Assembly: GCA_003586115.2 (NCBI GenBank)
Contig: QVOM02000021.1
Location: 11,614,185 to 11,678,184 of the forward strand
Origin: Salvator merianae
Lineage: Eukaryota > Chordata > Lepidosauria > Squamata > Teiidae
Direction of reading: 5' to 3'
Length of the DNA: 64,000 nt
Within the stretch, counting starts at the first letter, position 1, and every line of letters starts with the position of its first letter. This document shows positions 21,886 to 33,043 of the stretch, piece after piece. A model generated the notes under the pieces. The model was not told the DNA's origin. It searched no databases and saw only the letters and a list, made by a program, of their open reading frames with translations. A program made the translations under genes and the position numbers.

Positions 21886-24800
21886 AATGGTTCTTGTAGC
21901 AGGACCTCTCATTAAGATCTTAATGATCCCCCAGGTCTATACTGAGAGAGGTGATCTGTTAAGTAAGCATTTCCCAAGCTGTTATAGACCTCAAGATTCA
22001 GCCTTGAATCTGGTCCAGTAGCTAACAGACAACCAGTTCTGATTGTATGAAGATAAAAAGCTAGGTTGTATTCTTTGGTTGGTGGCACTAACTGACTTTA
22101 AAGTCCAATGTGTTCCCAGTAAACTTAATACAGATTTTGAATAGCATCAGGGACAGAAGTAAATCCTCTTAGTGGATTCTGTTAGTGGATTTCAATCTCT
22201 AAGAAAACTGAGGTGCGATGTTTAAAATATATCTGCATGTGAACAGAGAAATGGCCAAACTGAACGATATTTTACTTTGTTCTGGGATTCTTCACCTCCA
22301 CAACCTGATTTGCCACTTGTCAGTAAGTTCCCCAAAATCCAGGTGAATTTGCTGAATTATTTTGCCCAGAGATAGCACAAGTGGTGTGCCCATTCACAAC
22401 CTTTTAATGCTTTTGACGTACCTTAAGAATTCCACTAGCAGAAGAGCAGAACCAGTTTTCCTAAAGCTTGATGGTGGTTGTTTTTTTTCCATGTGAAACT
22501 GAATAACCATTTCAGGTGTGCTTAGAAAAGCTACCTGTGGATCTGCTTGACTCTGCCCTGCTATTAGTAATTGCTATCTGCAGCTGAAATAAACAAGCAG
22601 GTTGGAAAGGCATATTATGCTTGAAAAACTAAACCCACTGTTTTCAGATATGATTAAATATGACAGAGTTGTTACCAAGCAGAGTTTGGTTTTGTGTCGG
22701 AATAAGGAAGTCCGAAGTCTGAAGTTTGCACCATAAAAACTGCATCCGTCCTAAAGTCATTTTTGATAGTGTGGCCACTAAATGCGTCATCAAGAAAGAG
22801 AAAACGCATCAGCAAATAAGAGGGCAAAGGAGGCCATAGATTTTTGTTTAAAAAGATGCACATTCTAATTGATATGCATAGATCCAAGTTTAGAAACAAT
22901 CAGTGTAATTTAAATAGAAATTTAATGCATCTTGTCACTGTGGGAGGGATGTCATCAAGTGACACTGAATTTGCTCAGTCAGCTGTCCACATGCTAAGTG
23001 TTGTGGCCATTTTTTTTTGCCTCTTCCTTGAAACTAGGACTTGACAGTCCCAGCTGCTGTATGACAGCCCTTCATATGGAACATTGTAAAACCAGCTAAC
23101 TTCATTTTTTAATATACTCTTAGCAACGTGATACATGTTCAATAATATCAGCAAGCTGACTGCACATTTTTAAATTTTTTTTTAAATGATGGGCAGATTG
23201 ACAAAACCCGCAAGGCAGATTTTAAAAAACAGCCACCCTCTTGCTGCTGTGCAGAATATTATTGGCAAGCACAGTGAGCATTTTCCACAAGCTAGCCAAG
23301 CTGTTGAATTCTTGCTGGAGGGAATTTTGTTTTCCTTTAACACAGATCATTTTTCTTTCCTGCATAAACTACATCCAATAATACAATTTAATTTTGAGTT
23401 GGCATATTATTTGTGGACCTTCTTGGTAGTTGTTCCTCTCCTCAGAATGCTGGGTCAGATGGGTTATTGGAGTGCCACCTTGAGAGTATAGCTTGGCATC
23501 ACTGTGTTTGCATCCACCCTATGGCACATGCTGAGTACTTGGAAATGTAAGTGATCTATCAGATGACAGCAGCTAGAAGGAGGAGGGTGTTTTGGAGGTT
23601 TCAGAGCTGTTGTGTTTCTTTTGCAGAGAGCAGATTTAATATAACAGAGAAGATGTTTCCAAAAGGTCTGCCTGGTTGTATGCTCTGACACAGCAATCAA
23701 CACAACTGTCAGCAAATCTAAGTGGTAGACATTGATGGAGGGAGTGGAATATTTCAAACATAGGGCTTCACTCCCTGTGCATTGTGAGTAGAGCTACACA
23801 TCATGATTGACTGCAGTCTTGATGTAATGAGTCAGACCCCTGCAGATGGGCGGGTTCCGGTTTTAATTTCGGTTATGATGGGGGAAAGCAATTCCTAGGC
23901 ATCAAGAGATCATTGAGATCAAAGCAGGGGAACCTCTGGCTGTTTACTTGATGGCGGAGTGATCACTGAGCACAGAGAATGGTCCAATGGGCCATTTCCT
24001 ATATTTGATGAAAGTCATTGAGGAGGCTGTTAAGTCCCTTTGGGTGGCCATGATGGCAGCAGGGCAGTAGCAGGGGCGCTGCAGAACAGCAACAAAAAAG
24101 CTGTCAGAATTCTTCATCATATTTCGCTGTTTCAGTACTCTATGAGCTCTTATGGTGCCAGAGTGGGGGAATGACCGTGTCCATCTGGACACCGCACTCA
24201 TCCTGCACAGTGAATGTGCATGGCATATTCACTGCACCATAAAGCGCTGTGCGGATCCTGCCATTGAAGATTTCCTTGTTTTGAGTGCCCTGTCTTATAA
24301 CAACTCCTGGGCATGCTCAGAATTTTGTTTATTGTGCCAAGCTGGAGAAGAGGGATATTTTATGCATTAGCGCACGTTAGCCGAAGAAAACTGGATACCA
24401 GAACTGGTAATTGTGAATTTTGATGCTGGTATTACTGTGTGACAGCATGTGACTCTTATGATCCAGGAGTATGCAGTCTTGACTTTCTTGGTGGGCCACT
24501 CAATAAGGTGTCAAATACCGACTTTAAGGTAAGGCAACAGTGGCTTGCAAAGGAGATATTTTGACTGGAAGCCTGCCTTTAATTTCCAGAACTTCCTGTA
24601 CTCAGTTCTTTACATGCAGTCAGTTCTTTAAGAATCAAGTTCTTTATGTATCCTGGTTTACTTAAGAACTTTGAATTGGACCAGAAAATAGCTGCCAACC
24701 AGTGTACTTAGTACAATATTTTACCTAGCACAAAATTTTACTTGTCTGGATCTAGGCAGGCACAAAGGAGTGGCTTTTGTATGAGATTAACTTTCTCACC

Positions 24801-25272
24801 TTTTTGAAAGGCAGTCTGATGTTGGCAGCAATGGCCATGGATTGTTTCTGGGAGGGTGACTAGGTCGACTGGGGCTCCAGCTGGAAACCTAAGTCTGATC
24901 TTGTCAATCTGTGTTTGGTCAGTTGATCCTCAAATGATATACTTTTTTCCTGGAGCTCTCCATGGTTCAGATGCTATAAATAATGCTATTAGAGTTATTG
25001 AGTAGCATATCTATAGTACTTGTCTCCTTTAGTCACCATTGATGGGGAAATGAAACAAAAAAAAAAATCTCAACCATGTTGGCCCATGAGGAAAACATCC
25101 CAAATCCAGAATGAGAGAATTTTGTTCTTTAATTTTTTATTTAAATGACCAAGCTACAACTACATGTGGAAACTCTTTTGTTCTTTCATATTCTTCATCA
25201 GGCTAGATTAGAAACAAAACAAGTATAGAGGAAGGAAAAATCTGATGTTGGTGGCAAAATAGTCTGCTCCAA
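21886..25272. other. Long unassigned stretch
   Basis: About 3.4 kb with no gene, RNA or repeat I can name. Near 24170-24250 there are short hairpins (GTGTCCATCTGGACAC and CAGTGAATGTGCATG..CATATTCACTG) that may be remnants of an inverted-repeat element. The frame at 23186-23491 has no recognisable domain. Confidence 0.4.
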
Positions 25273-25726
25273 GGCCCTTTCTGCACTTGCTGGTCTTCCT
25301 TACCAGCAAGTGCACTATGGGCCTTATCCTGTATGATAGTGTGGAATATGGCAGGCTCTGCTGCTATGAACAATCTCTGGAGGATGGAGCATGATCCAGA
25401 TCAAGAGCCCTTCTGAAGATCGTTTTTGAAACGCTGGCCTGTAGACATGCTACTTTGGAAGACTTTTCTGTCCAGCCCTGCCTTTGTACACCAGACACAA
25501 CATATGAACGATGGGGCCTGGGCTGATCACTGGAAGGGGTGGATGGTGACTTGGATGGGTAGTCTGTTGCAGGGATTAGAACGACTATGGTATGTCTGCA
25601 TTGCAGCTGAGCTTAGCCCAGGACAGATAGCATCCTCACCCTCGCAATGCAGATAGCTCCTTATCCCAGAATAGAGTAGACTGGAATAAGTGGACAGATC
25701 TAAGACAGGTAAATACAGAAAGGGCC
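25273..25726. mobile_element. Hairpin-chain element, GGCCCTTTCTGCAC ends
   Basis: The left end GGCCCTTTCTGCACTTGC faces the right end AATACAGAAAGGGCC. The first internal hairpin, CACTTGCTGGTCTTCC...CCAGCAAGTGC, is the same as in the element at 4543. The flanks CAA and TTT do not give a clean duplication, so one edge may be altered. Confidence 0.7.
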
Positions 25727-25967
25727 TTTGATGCTTTTTCCTACAGTAGAAATGAAAATGGACCAATCTCCTTTAAAATGACCAAAGAGCTTCTATTCTA
25801 TGTCTTGGGGTGCTGGCAAACTACATTCTGTCTAATTCTGTTCTAGAAAGCAGTGCACTGGGCAGGGGGGATTTATGTTCCTTGTGCCTTTTTAATGGCA
25901 AGCAATGTACTTTACTTTCCATGCTTAAGTATGATGAAGTTGTTTGCACCCTTTTTTGTGGATTATA

Positions 25968-26090
25968 ATTTTTTATTTGTTTGCATTTTTATCCTGCCCT
26001 ATACTCAAAGGTCTCAGGATTGGATACAACTGTAAAAAAAACATAATATAAAATGTACACACTAAAAACAATAAAAGCACCTGAAAAATG
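25968..26090 (-). mobile_element. CR1/L2-type LINE 3' tail, minus
   Basis: TTTTTATTTGTTTGC...TTATCCTGCCCTATAC...AGGTCTCAGGATTGGATACAAC is the reversed 3' tail also seen at 29340 (CCTGCCCTGTACCC). Confidence 0.6.
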
Positions 26091-26879
26091 GTGTGGGGGG
26101 GAAGCTGCCAAATTCTTTCATAGAAGAAAACAGGCTCCAAACTTGTATGAACTTGTAGCAGCTTATGTAAATCTCCTGTCTGCACAGGCTGCAAATGCAT
26201 AAATGCTGAAGAATTTTATTTTTACTTAGGGATTTTTATGTTTGCCAGGTATTTTTAACTCACAGTCCCTCAACTTTCATCAGCTGATTATTTCATATAC
26301 TGTACTGCTGTTAGTCTATCTTCATGGTAACCATGGGAACAGCCTCCCGCTTAAGTACAGATGAGCGTAGAGGCTCATTTTCTTTTTGTTGCAGAATGGG
26401 GGAATAGTTCTTAGAAACCCTAGAAATCATTCACGTTCGTTATTACTGACTTTCATTTCAAGTTCTGCAAAGTAGACCAGCTGGACATACACCCTTTCTC
26501 TTTCTTATCTTAAATGACACATTTATCACAAGTAAGTGTGTGGGTGTTTGGAGTTTGGATTCGTGCAATGAACGATGGCACTACACTACAACTTCATCAG
26601 TTTAACTTCATCAGATCAGTGGCACTCAGCTAGTGGCCTGGGGGCAGAAGCAGGTGCCAGGTACTTTTAACTGGCCCTCCCTGAGTACTCTCCTGAGGCA
26701 GTGGGCAGCTGTCCCTGGCCATTTCCAGCCTGGGAGAAGAATGATCTAAGGAAACCCATGAGTGGGTGAGACCTAAATGAGGCAAGAGAAAGTGGACGTG
26801 GATTGAGAAGGGAGAGGAGGCGGAGGAAGGGGAAAGCATGATGAGGAGGTGACAAATGAACAGAGGAGACCCTTTCCCA
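26091..26879. other. Unassigned stretch
   Basis: No recognised feature. The GA-rich part at about 26780-26870 is simple sequence and produces overlapping frames without domain content. Confidence 0.35.
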
Positions 26880-27083
26880 GCAGTGGCTGATGGCTTTAAG
26901 GGCAGGTGTTCGTAACTCGCAGAAAGTGAGTGATTGCTGTTCACGGGCCTCCGTACTGTTGCAGCAGGTCCAGCAAGCTGCTGTGACAGTACGGAGGCCT
27001 GGAGGCTCCGTGAACAGCAATCGTGTGCATTCTGCGGGTTACGAACACCCACCTTTAAAACCAGTGGCTATTGCTGCCCTTTC
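26880..27083. repeat. Palindromic unit, family 2, copy 2
   Basis: The palindrome is centred near 26980. The left arm GGCTTTAAGGGCAGGTGTTCG...GGGCCTCCGTACTG faces the right arm CAGTACGGAGGCC...CGAACACCCACCTTTAAAACC, and GATTGCTGTTCACGG faces CCGTGAACAGCAATC. It is the better-preserved relative of 16483-16706. Confidence 0.75.
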
Positions 27084-28019
27084 CTTCAGAACAATTAGGA
27101 CAAACACATGTTTCCACCCACCCTGCAGTTTTGCTTGGCTTGTTGCACTGTTATGTCAGTTGCTGGTTATTGGTATGAAAGAACAGTAGAAAAAAAAATG
27201 GTCCTTGGAGTCACACTGAAAATGTTTTCATCCTAGGGCAGAAATAAATCTGGACTGCCCTGAATTATATTATCTGGACTGACTCATTATCTTTTGATGC
27301 TGGAAGTGTATAGTACCTTGACTTCCTCTCCTAAGTCAAGGAGCAGCTTTTGCAAGGTCATGAAGTTATTTTGGCACCAGAGGTGGAACTTTCCAAATCA
27401 CCTCTTCCCCACTCATACTGTAAGAATACAAACATAATAAATACAGTGGTGGAAGGTGGAGGTGAGTGCAGGTAGAATTATCTTGCTGCATACTGGTTTA
27501 TAGGCTTCAGTTTTAAGCTCAAGCCACTCCAGCAAATCTTCCTTTGATCTGATCTTTTTCAGGCTGGATCAAAGGAAGATTTGGCTGTGTGACTCGTGCC
27601 AAAGACAACCTATGAACTAGTGCACGGCAAGGCAAAGGGCTTCCTCCTTCACTCACCTGCGCCAGCCATTATGGAATAAATAAATGGTGCAGCTGTGATT
27701 CCATAATAGCTGGAGGTGCATGTCTTTCTTAACCTCATCACAGGGTTGGCCCTGTGTTTTATAAATCTGCTATAAAACATTGTTTACGTGTGCGTGTGTG
27801 TGTGTATGTGTGTGCATAAGAGAGAAGGGGGCATGCCTTCTGAATTCTGGTCACAGCAGTACTTCAGGTAGGTTCAAAAATTTCCCTTGTGTATTTAAAG
27901 CACATATGGAGGGGCTGCAGGATCATGGATACCAGATATGGCACCTCTAGAGATTCACCTGTCAATATGATATCATAAAATAGCATTTATGTGGCATGGC
28001 CCATATGTCCATGCCTCAC
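27084..28019. other. Unassigned stretch with two perfect hairpins and a TG tract
   Basis: There is a 16-bp stem AAATCTTCCTTTGATC / GATCAAAGGAAGATTT (about 27534-27582), a second palindrome CAGCCATTATGGAAT...ATTCCATAATAGCTG (about 27664-27712), and a (TG)n tract at about 27787-27815. The hairpins may be the core of another inverted-repeat element, but I could not find its ends. Confidence 0.45.
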
Positions 28020-28359
28020 TAGAGATGTATAAATTCAGTTCAGTTCAACTCAGTTTGAATTGAAGTGAACCACACCCTGTTCAAAAGGGCTGATTCAATT
28101 AGAACTCAGCCAGGTGTGCTTGTTCGAACTGGGTCAAACCAAATAGTTTAATTTGAACTGTATGTCTGGTCCTTAAATAATGTTTTTTTTAATGTATTCA
28201 ATGTGTTTTTCTTGCTTTTTACTACTTAAACAGTTTGCTAACTGTTCAAGATTCAAATCAAACCGGCCTCTTCAAATCAGGTTCTAGATTGAACCAAACT
28301 CACCATGCTTTGGTTCAATTCGAACTGAACCAGGAACATTTAGTTTGTGAATGTATCTA
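28020..28359. mobile_element. hAT-like non-autonomous element, decayed
   Basis: The left end TAGAGATGTATAAATTC loosely mirrors the right end GTTTGTGAATGTATCTA. CTCAC occurs immediately outside both ends, but no full 8-bp duplication is seen. The interior is dense in TTCAATT, TTGAACTG and TTCGAACTG words, as in the copies at 20138, 42438 and 63832. Confidence 0.55.
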
Positions 28360-28474
28360 CTCACAACATGTGAGGGGGTCTGAGGATGTTGTTAGGGGAT
28401 CCAGCTGTCCCATGATGCTCTACAATGTGAAGGGCATCCACCCAAGCATAGCTATTTACATGCTATAGTTTTAT

Positions 28475-28562
28475 TCATCTACTTTTTTTTTTTAAATTGT
28501 TGTAACCCACCCTTCGGGTTTAGGGCGGGATAAAAATGCAAATAAACAAACAAACAAATAAA
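28475..28562 (+). mobile_element. CR1/L2-type LINE 3' tail, plus
   Basis: TTGTAACCCACCCTTCGGGT...GGGCGGGATAAAAATGC followed by AAACAAACAAACAAATAAAT is the standard tail of this LINE clade in reptiles. Confidence 0.7.
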
Positions 28563-29217
28563 TAGGTGTAGGAGGGTTTCATCTGCAGATCTTAAGGCAT
28601 GGGAAGGTAGGTAAGTAGATAGGGGAGAAGGTGTTCCTTTAGATATTTGGGACCCAGGAACATTTAGGGCTTTATAAGTCAAAATTAACACCTTGAATTA
28701 AGTTTGGTAGTGAATTGGCAGCCACAGCAGCTCTTTTAAGAACAATGTGGTGTGTATTCAGCCAACTGTTCTGGTCAGCAATCTAGTTGCATTCTGCACC
28801 AGCTGCAGCTTCTGAATTGCTTTCAAGGACAGTGCATTACAGTACAGTGCGTTACAATAGTCCAATCTGGAAGTTTCCACAGCATGGAATACTGTGGCTA
28901 TCTCTATCTAGAAAGGACAGTAGCTGGTGAACTGTTTGTAGCTGGAAGTAGGTGCTTTTGGCCACTGCCTTCACCTAAGCTTCAAGCGTCAGCACAGAGT
29001 CCAAGTGTAGCTCCAGATTTTGCACTTCACTGTTCCAGGGCAACACGCCCCATTGAGAACAGGGCCTGAGAGCTTGTGCTACACATCTGTCTTTTCTGGA
29101 TTCAATTTATTGGCCCCTATTTAGCCCATTACTGCTTTCAAGCACCTGTCAGACACTTCAACTACAACTCCTGATTTAGATGGCGCAGAGAGATAGAGCT
29201 GAGTGTCATCTACATAA

Positions 29218-29272
29218 CCTTCCTTCCTTCCTTCCTTCCTTCCTTCCTTCCTTCCTTCCTTCCTTCCTTCCT

Positions 29273-29312
<40 letters not shown>

Positions 29313-29408
29313 TCATTCATCCATTCATTCATTTTTAACCTGCCCTGTACCCAAAAGTCTCAGGGCAGGTTGCAATGAAATCAATATAAAAACAAAGTTA
29401 GCTAAAAT
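29218..29408 (-). mobile_element. (CCTT)n(TTTC)n tract joined to a LINE 3' tail
   Basis: About 55 bases of CCTT units and 40 of TTTC units lead into ATTCATTTTTAACCTGCCCTGTACCC...CAGGGCAGGTTGC, a reversed CR1/L2 tail. The tract is the expanded 3' tail of that minus-strand insert, lodged within the larger LINE. Confidence 0.75.
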
Positions 29409-29534
29409 GATACCTCACTCCAAATCCCCTAATGATTTCTCCAAGGAGCTTCATTTTGATATTAAAAAGCATGAGAGATAAGATGGACTCTGGAGGAATA
29501 TCTCAAGTGAGTTGCCTTGAGATTGAACACGAAG

Positions 29535-29745
29535 AAATATACTTGTTTGTACATATACATAACATATTAACTATTAATTACAATATCTCATTTTTGTTGT
29601 ATGTTATTCATTCTCTAAGATAACATTGACTTTTGCATTCCTGGTTATAATTTATTTATTGAATTTTTATTTTGTATAATGTTACTATGAATTCTGTGTA
29701 ACAGCAGTGATTTTATTCAATAAAGTTACAAGAAAACAAAAACAA
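29535..29745 (+). mobile_element. Small poly(A)-ended retro-insert within the LINE
   Basis: AT-rich sequence unlike the surrounding LINE ends in TTCAATAAAGTTACAAG and an A-rich tail, i.e. it carries an AATAAA signal. The LINE reading resumes right after it. It could be an L1 3' end or a processed fragment; the source is not recognised. Confidence 0.5.
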
Positions 29746-30052
29746 AGAATCTCTCACAATCACTCTCTGGCCTTGGAGATACGAGCAGAACTATCACAAC
29801 ACGGTGCCTCCAACTCTAAAACTCTGAACCATTTCCAGAAGGACACCATGGTCAAGGGTATCAAAAGCTGCTGAAAAGATCCAGGAGAGTGAATTAATAT
29901 ACTACTAATTTTTAAGAAGTGCTCAAGGGGACACCCTGGAAATTATAGCTTAACATTTGTTCCAGGGAAACAGCCACTGAGATATCAAGGATGACCAACA
30001 GGGTTACACTGCCCCATCTCTCTCCAAATAAAGGATGACCAAGGCAGTCTCA

Positions 30053-30475
30053 GGACCTTTCTGCATGGACCCTTAATCTGGATTAAGGGTCTCTGTAGTA
30101 TGCTAGGCCTTGTGAATCTGCACACTATCTGTGAGACCATGCCCTCTGCTGGCCCACTCTGTCTGATCAGGACAGACGGTGATCTGGATTAAGGAGGCCC
30201 TTAATCCAGATCACTGGTAGTTCTGATTAATCAGGACTACCAGTGGACCAGCTGGTCTGATCTGGAACATGGGAGGCATGCAGATGCATGTCTCTTGTGT
30301 TTGGGACTGCCGGGGGGTGTCTTTCTGTGGCAGAGTTCCGAAGACTTGGAGCCTTTGGAGGTTTGGGGGTGCGGCCACAAAGCTCACATGAGCTTCATGG
30401 ACATACTGGATTAGTGGGCTGAGTTAATCTGAATCTACTGATCCAGATCTGCTGCAAAAAAGTGCAGAAAGGGCC
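30053..30475. mobile_element. Hairpin-chain element nested in a LINE, TCA duplication
   Basis: The left end GGACCTTTCTGCATGGACCC faces the right end GTGCAGAAAGGGCC. TCA flanks both sides (30050-30052 and 30476-30478). Internal hairpins include GATCTGGATTAAGG / CCTTAATCCAGATC (about 30181-30212) and CTGGTAGTTCTGATT / AATCAGGACTACCAG (about 30214-30244). It interrupts the minus-strand LINE and is therefore younger. Confidence 0.85.
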
Positions 30476-30639
30476 TCAATATCATACGCCTGCCTGAAAC
30501 CAGATGGAAATGGGTCTGGACAACTTGCTTCCTCCAGGCATGCCTGCAGCTGGGTAGCCATCACCTTCTGTAGCACCTTGCCCCAAAAGGGGTATGTCAG
30601 TGACAAAGTGGTAGTTATTTAATACCCCTGGATCCAGGA

Positions 30640-30850
30640 AGAGCACACAGCTATAGTTCGATCACTCTCAGAAGTTCACAGGGTGGCATCACATGAGAGG
30701 ACCTTTTCTGTGGTGGTCCCTAGTTGTTGGAATAGTCTCCCAGCTGGGGTATACCAGGTGCCAAAATTACATGGCTTTTGGAGCCCTCATGTATCCTCAC
30801 TATCACTTGTCCATGATGGCTTTGCTGATGCAGTTATATTTTGGTTGCTA
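30640..30850 (+). pseudogene. CR1/L2-type LINE C-terminal fragment, plus
   Basis: The plus-strand reading contains ASHERTFSVVVPSCWNSLPA and a following VPKLHGFW, the conserved C-terminus of these LINEs. It abuts the minus-strand LINE in opposite orientation. Confidence 0.65.
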
Positions 30851-30954
30851 CCAAGCGCCCTGATATCATTCTATTCAATAGGCAAACTGTGATTGGGTTG
30901 GAATATGTGACTAATACAGGAAAGATAAAAGAGCATTACCCAGAAGGACAATCA

Positions 30955-31405
30955 AACTGAAGAAGCAGAAGTCAGAGAATTTAATGGTGCCAAGGAGGAT
31001 TGAAAAAAATATGAATACTTTTACAATAAAAAAATATACATCATTCAAAAAGGGCAAGTTCTGATCGAAAAATAGAGTCAATGGATCAAATAGATCAAAT
31101 CAGTCAATACTCAAGGAAATCAACTCTGACTGTTCATTGGAAGGACAAATACTGAAGCTCCAATACTTTGGCCACATAATGAGAAGTCTGGATTCACTGA
31201 AAAAGAGCATGATGCTGGGAAAGATTGAAGGCAAAAGGAGAAGGGGACAGCAGAGGATGAGATGGATAGATAATCTCATGGAAGCAACAAACATGAGCTT
31301 GAGTAGACTTTGGGGGACAGTGGAGGACAGAGGGGCTTGGTGTGCTGTGGTCTGTGGGGTTGCACAGAACTGCTCACAAATGAATGATTGAGGAACAAAA
31401 CCAAC
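30955..31405 (+). pseudogene. BovB (RTE) LINE C-terminal fragment, plus
   Basis: The 84-residue open frame at 31137-31391 reads EGQILKLQYFGHIMRSLDSL...GKIEGKRRRGQQRMRWID...LSRLWGTVEDRGAWCAVV, the diagnostic BovB C-terminus. The stretch before it (31070-31137) continues the match in another frame. The 5' end is missing, including the whole catalytic core, so the copy is dead. It is in opposite orientation to the copy at 17488-18300. Confidence 0.9.
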
Positions 31406-31601
31406 AACTTCTGTGACCTCTGTGTTTTCTCTAATAGTACAGAATTTCAGTGTAGCTGTTGTTTTTTGAGAGTGCAACAGTGAGGTGTCTGAGGTTTTAG
31501 GAAACTGAGAGGGCTTTTCTTGAAATGAGGAAAGTATCAGTAGCTGGAATTTGGAAGAAAGAACAAAGAAATGGTGGAATGTTGTAGAATCATAAATCAA
31601 G

Positions 31602-31735
31602 GGCTGCATCCAGATGTCACTTATTCTGCTATATTTGGATATTCTGGAATAAAGTGTGGATATTCTGGAATATCCATGCTTTATTCCAGAATTTCCAAAT
31701 ATAGTAAAATAAATAAGTGATGTCTGGATGCAGCC
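31602..31735. mobile_element. 134-bp palindromic MITE, GGCTGCATCCAGA ends, AAG duplication
   Basis: The left end GGCTGCATCCAGATGTCACT faces the right end AGTGATGTCTGGATGCAGCC, with 1-2 mismatches over the whole arms. AAG flanks both sides (31599-31601 and 31736-31738). The core carries GGATATTCTGGAATATCC. The unit is nearly one full-length hairpin. A related but longer copy lies at 48978-49378. Confidence 0.9.
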
Positions 31736-31823
31736 AAGGCAAAGGTGTGCTTATGAGATGCCCATATTTTGGAATAAAGTTCAGCTTCCTGCTTTGCATT
31801 ATTTCCATGCTTTGGAAGTCTAT

Positions 31824-32187
31824 CTCCTTTCTGCATTTTCCAGGAGACCAGACCAGGAAGAGGTCTATGAGTCTCCCTTCCACACACTGGTGCAGTTTAT
31901 GGAGGGTCTTGCACCCTTCCTAGTATGCAGCCTGGTCCAGTCTACCAGTAGACCTCTTTTTTGAGATCTACTGACATACTAGTCAGGCATATACAACAGG
32001 AGACCCATTTTGGTGGTTCAAAAAGGAGCCCCACCAAAATGGGCTTCCCAGGAGCTCCTAAGATCAGGGGGGCTGATGCGGGGGCTAGCATGGAACAGGT
32101 CATACCCATGCTGAACAGCCTTGTATCGTGCCAGGAGCAATCCTATTCCTGGGACCACACTAATGAAGAGGAGTGTAGAAACAACCT
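31824..32187. mobile_element. Hairpin-chain element, eroded ends
   Basis: The left word TCCTTTCTGCATTTTCC and the right word GTGTAGAAACAACC are decayed family ends. Inside are GTAGACCTC..GAGATCTAC (about 31942-31970) and CCATTTTGGTGG...CCACCAAAATGG (about 32006-32041) plus TTCCCAGGAGCTCCTAAG, all matching the copy at 4543. Confidence 0.65.
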
Positions 32188-32799
32188 CTCTTCAGTAGGC
32201 TAAGCATATCAATCAAGAAACATGCTTTTATCACTTCTGAAATTTGTTTTTAATGAATAAATGATTGAAATTATCACTCCTTTCCCTTGCAGGTGAAGAG
32301 GAAAGAAGCAGGTGGTGCAGGAAAACTTCTGAGTATAGATGATGGCCTTCAGACTGAAATTGCTGGTTGGATCAGCTTTAGACAGCTACTGACCTGTTTT
32401 TTGCTGCTTCTACTGAATTATGACTTCCAACTCCTGGCTTCCATGTTACTTTGTTAGCATACATGACATCTCAATTGTGTACTTTTAATGTTGTACATAA
32501 TATGTACATACTGTATAGGAAAGATCCAGTAGAAATGTTATTATAGCTGGGATGCAAGTGGGTATAGAGAGAATTGAACAAAGCCATTGGTTCAGAAATG
32601 TGGAAAGAGCGACAAACAAAATCTTGGAAAAGTTGTGATGGATTTTACATGAACCAGACGATCCTACTGAGTAATGCAGATGTAGTCTTTAAGAGAAATA
32701 ACTGACCATTACTGAACAACAATTATTGAAATTTCTTGCACAGCTAAGACAGTTTGTAGTGGAAGCTGTCAGGTGAGTGTATGTGTGGGAGGAACTTAC
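32188..32799. other. Unassigned stretch
   Basis: No recognisable gene or repeat. Confidence 0.35.
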
Positions 32800-33043
32800 T
32801 GTCATTTGTCCAACATCTTTGAAGTCACCAAACTGCAACAAAGTTTTGAAGTGTATCAAAGCTCTGTTTGTCAGAAGATTCCTAACTTCAAAGACTTTGG
32901 ATGACCTTCACTGGAGGTCTTCAAGGAGAGGCTGGACAGACATCTCTCTGGGATGTTTTAGTGAATCCTGCATTGAGCAGGGGGTTAGACTCGATGACTC
33001 TGGAGGTCCCTTCAGCTCCATGATTATATGATTCTCCATAAGC
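32800..33043 (+). mobile_element. CR1 LINE 3' end
   Basis: CTGGAGGTCTTCAAGGAGAGGCTGGACAGAC... and the end GACTCTGGAGGTCCCTTC...CCATGATTATATGATTC are the classic CR1 3' terminus (GGAGGTCCCTTCCAACTC followed by ATTCTATG units). Only the last 240 bp are present, as usual for CR1. Confidence 0.85.

Larger units (their letters stand above)
28563..30610 (-). pseudogene. CR1/L2-type LINE ORF2, minus strand, repeatedly interrupted
   Basis: Minus-strand pieces in correct order cover the RT-to-C-terminus part of ORF2. At 30600-30480: PFWGKVLQKVMATQLQACLEE...DPFPSGFRQ. At 30000-29750: the segment before the catalytic region. At 29535-29410: the QGSILSPMLF..-like region. At 28700-28563: LTYKALNVPGSQISKG and SHALRSADE. 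Stops and frameshifts are frequent. Three insertions split it: a microsatellite plus LINE tail (29218-29408), a poly(A)-ended retro-insert (about 29535-29745) and a hairpin-chain element (30053-30475). Confidence 0.75.

Noticed and set aside
26630..27052. Overlapping frames of 99-140 codons around 26.6-27.2 kb
   Set aside because: They mirror each other across a palindrome and a GA-rich tract; they contain no domain.
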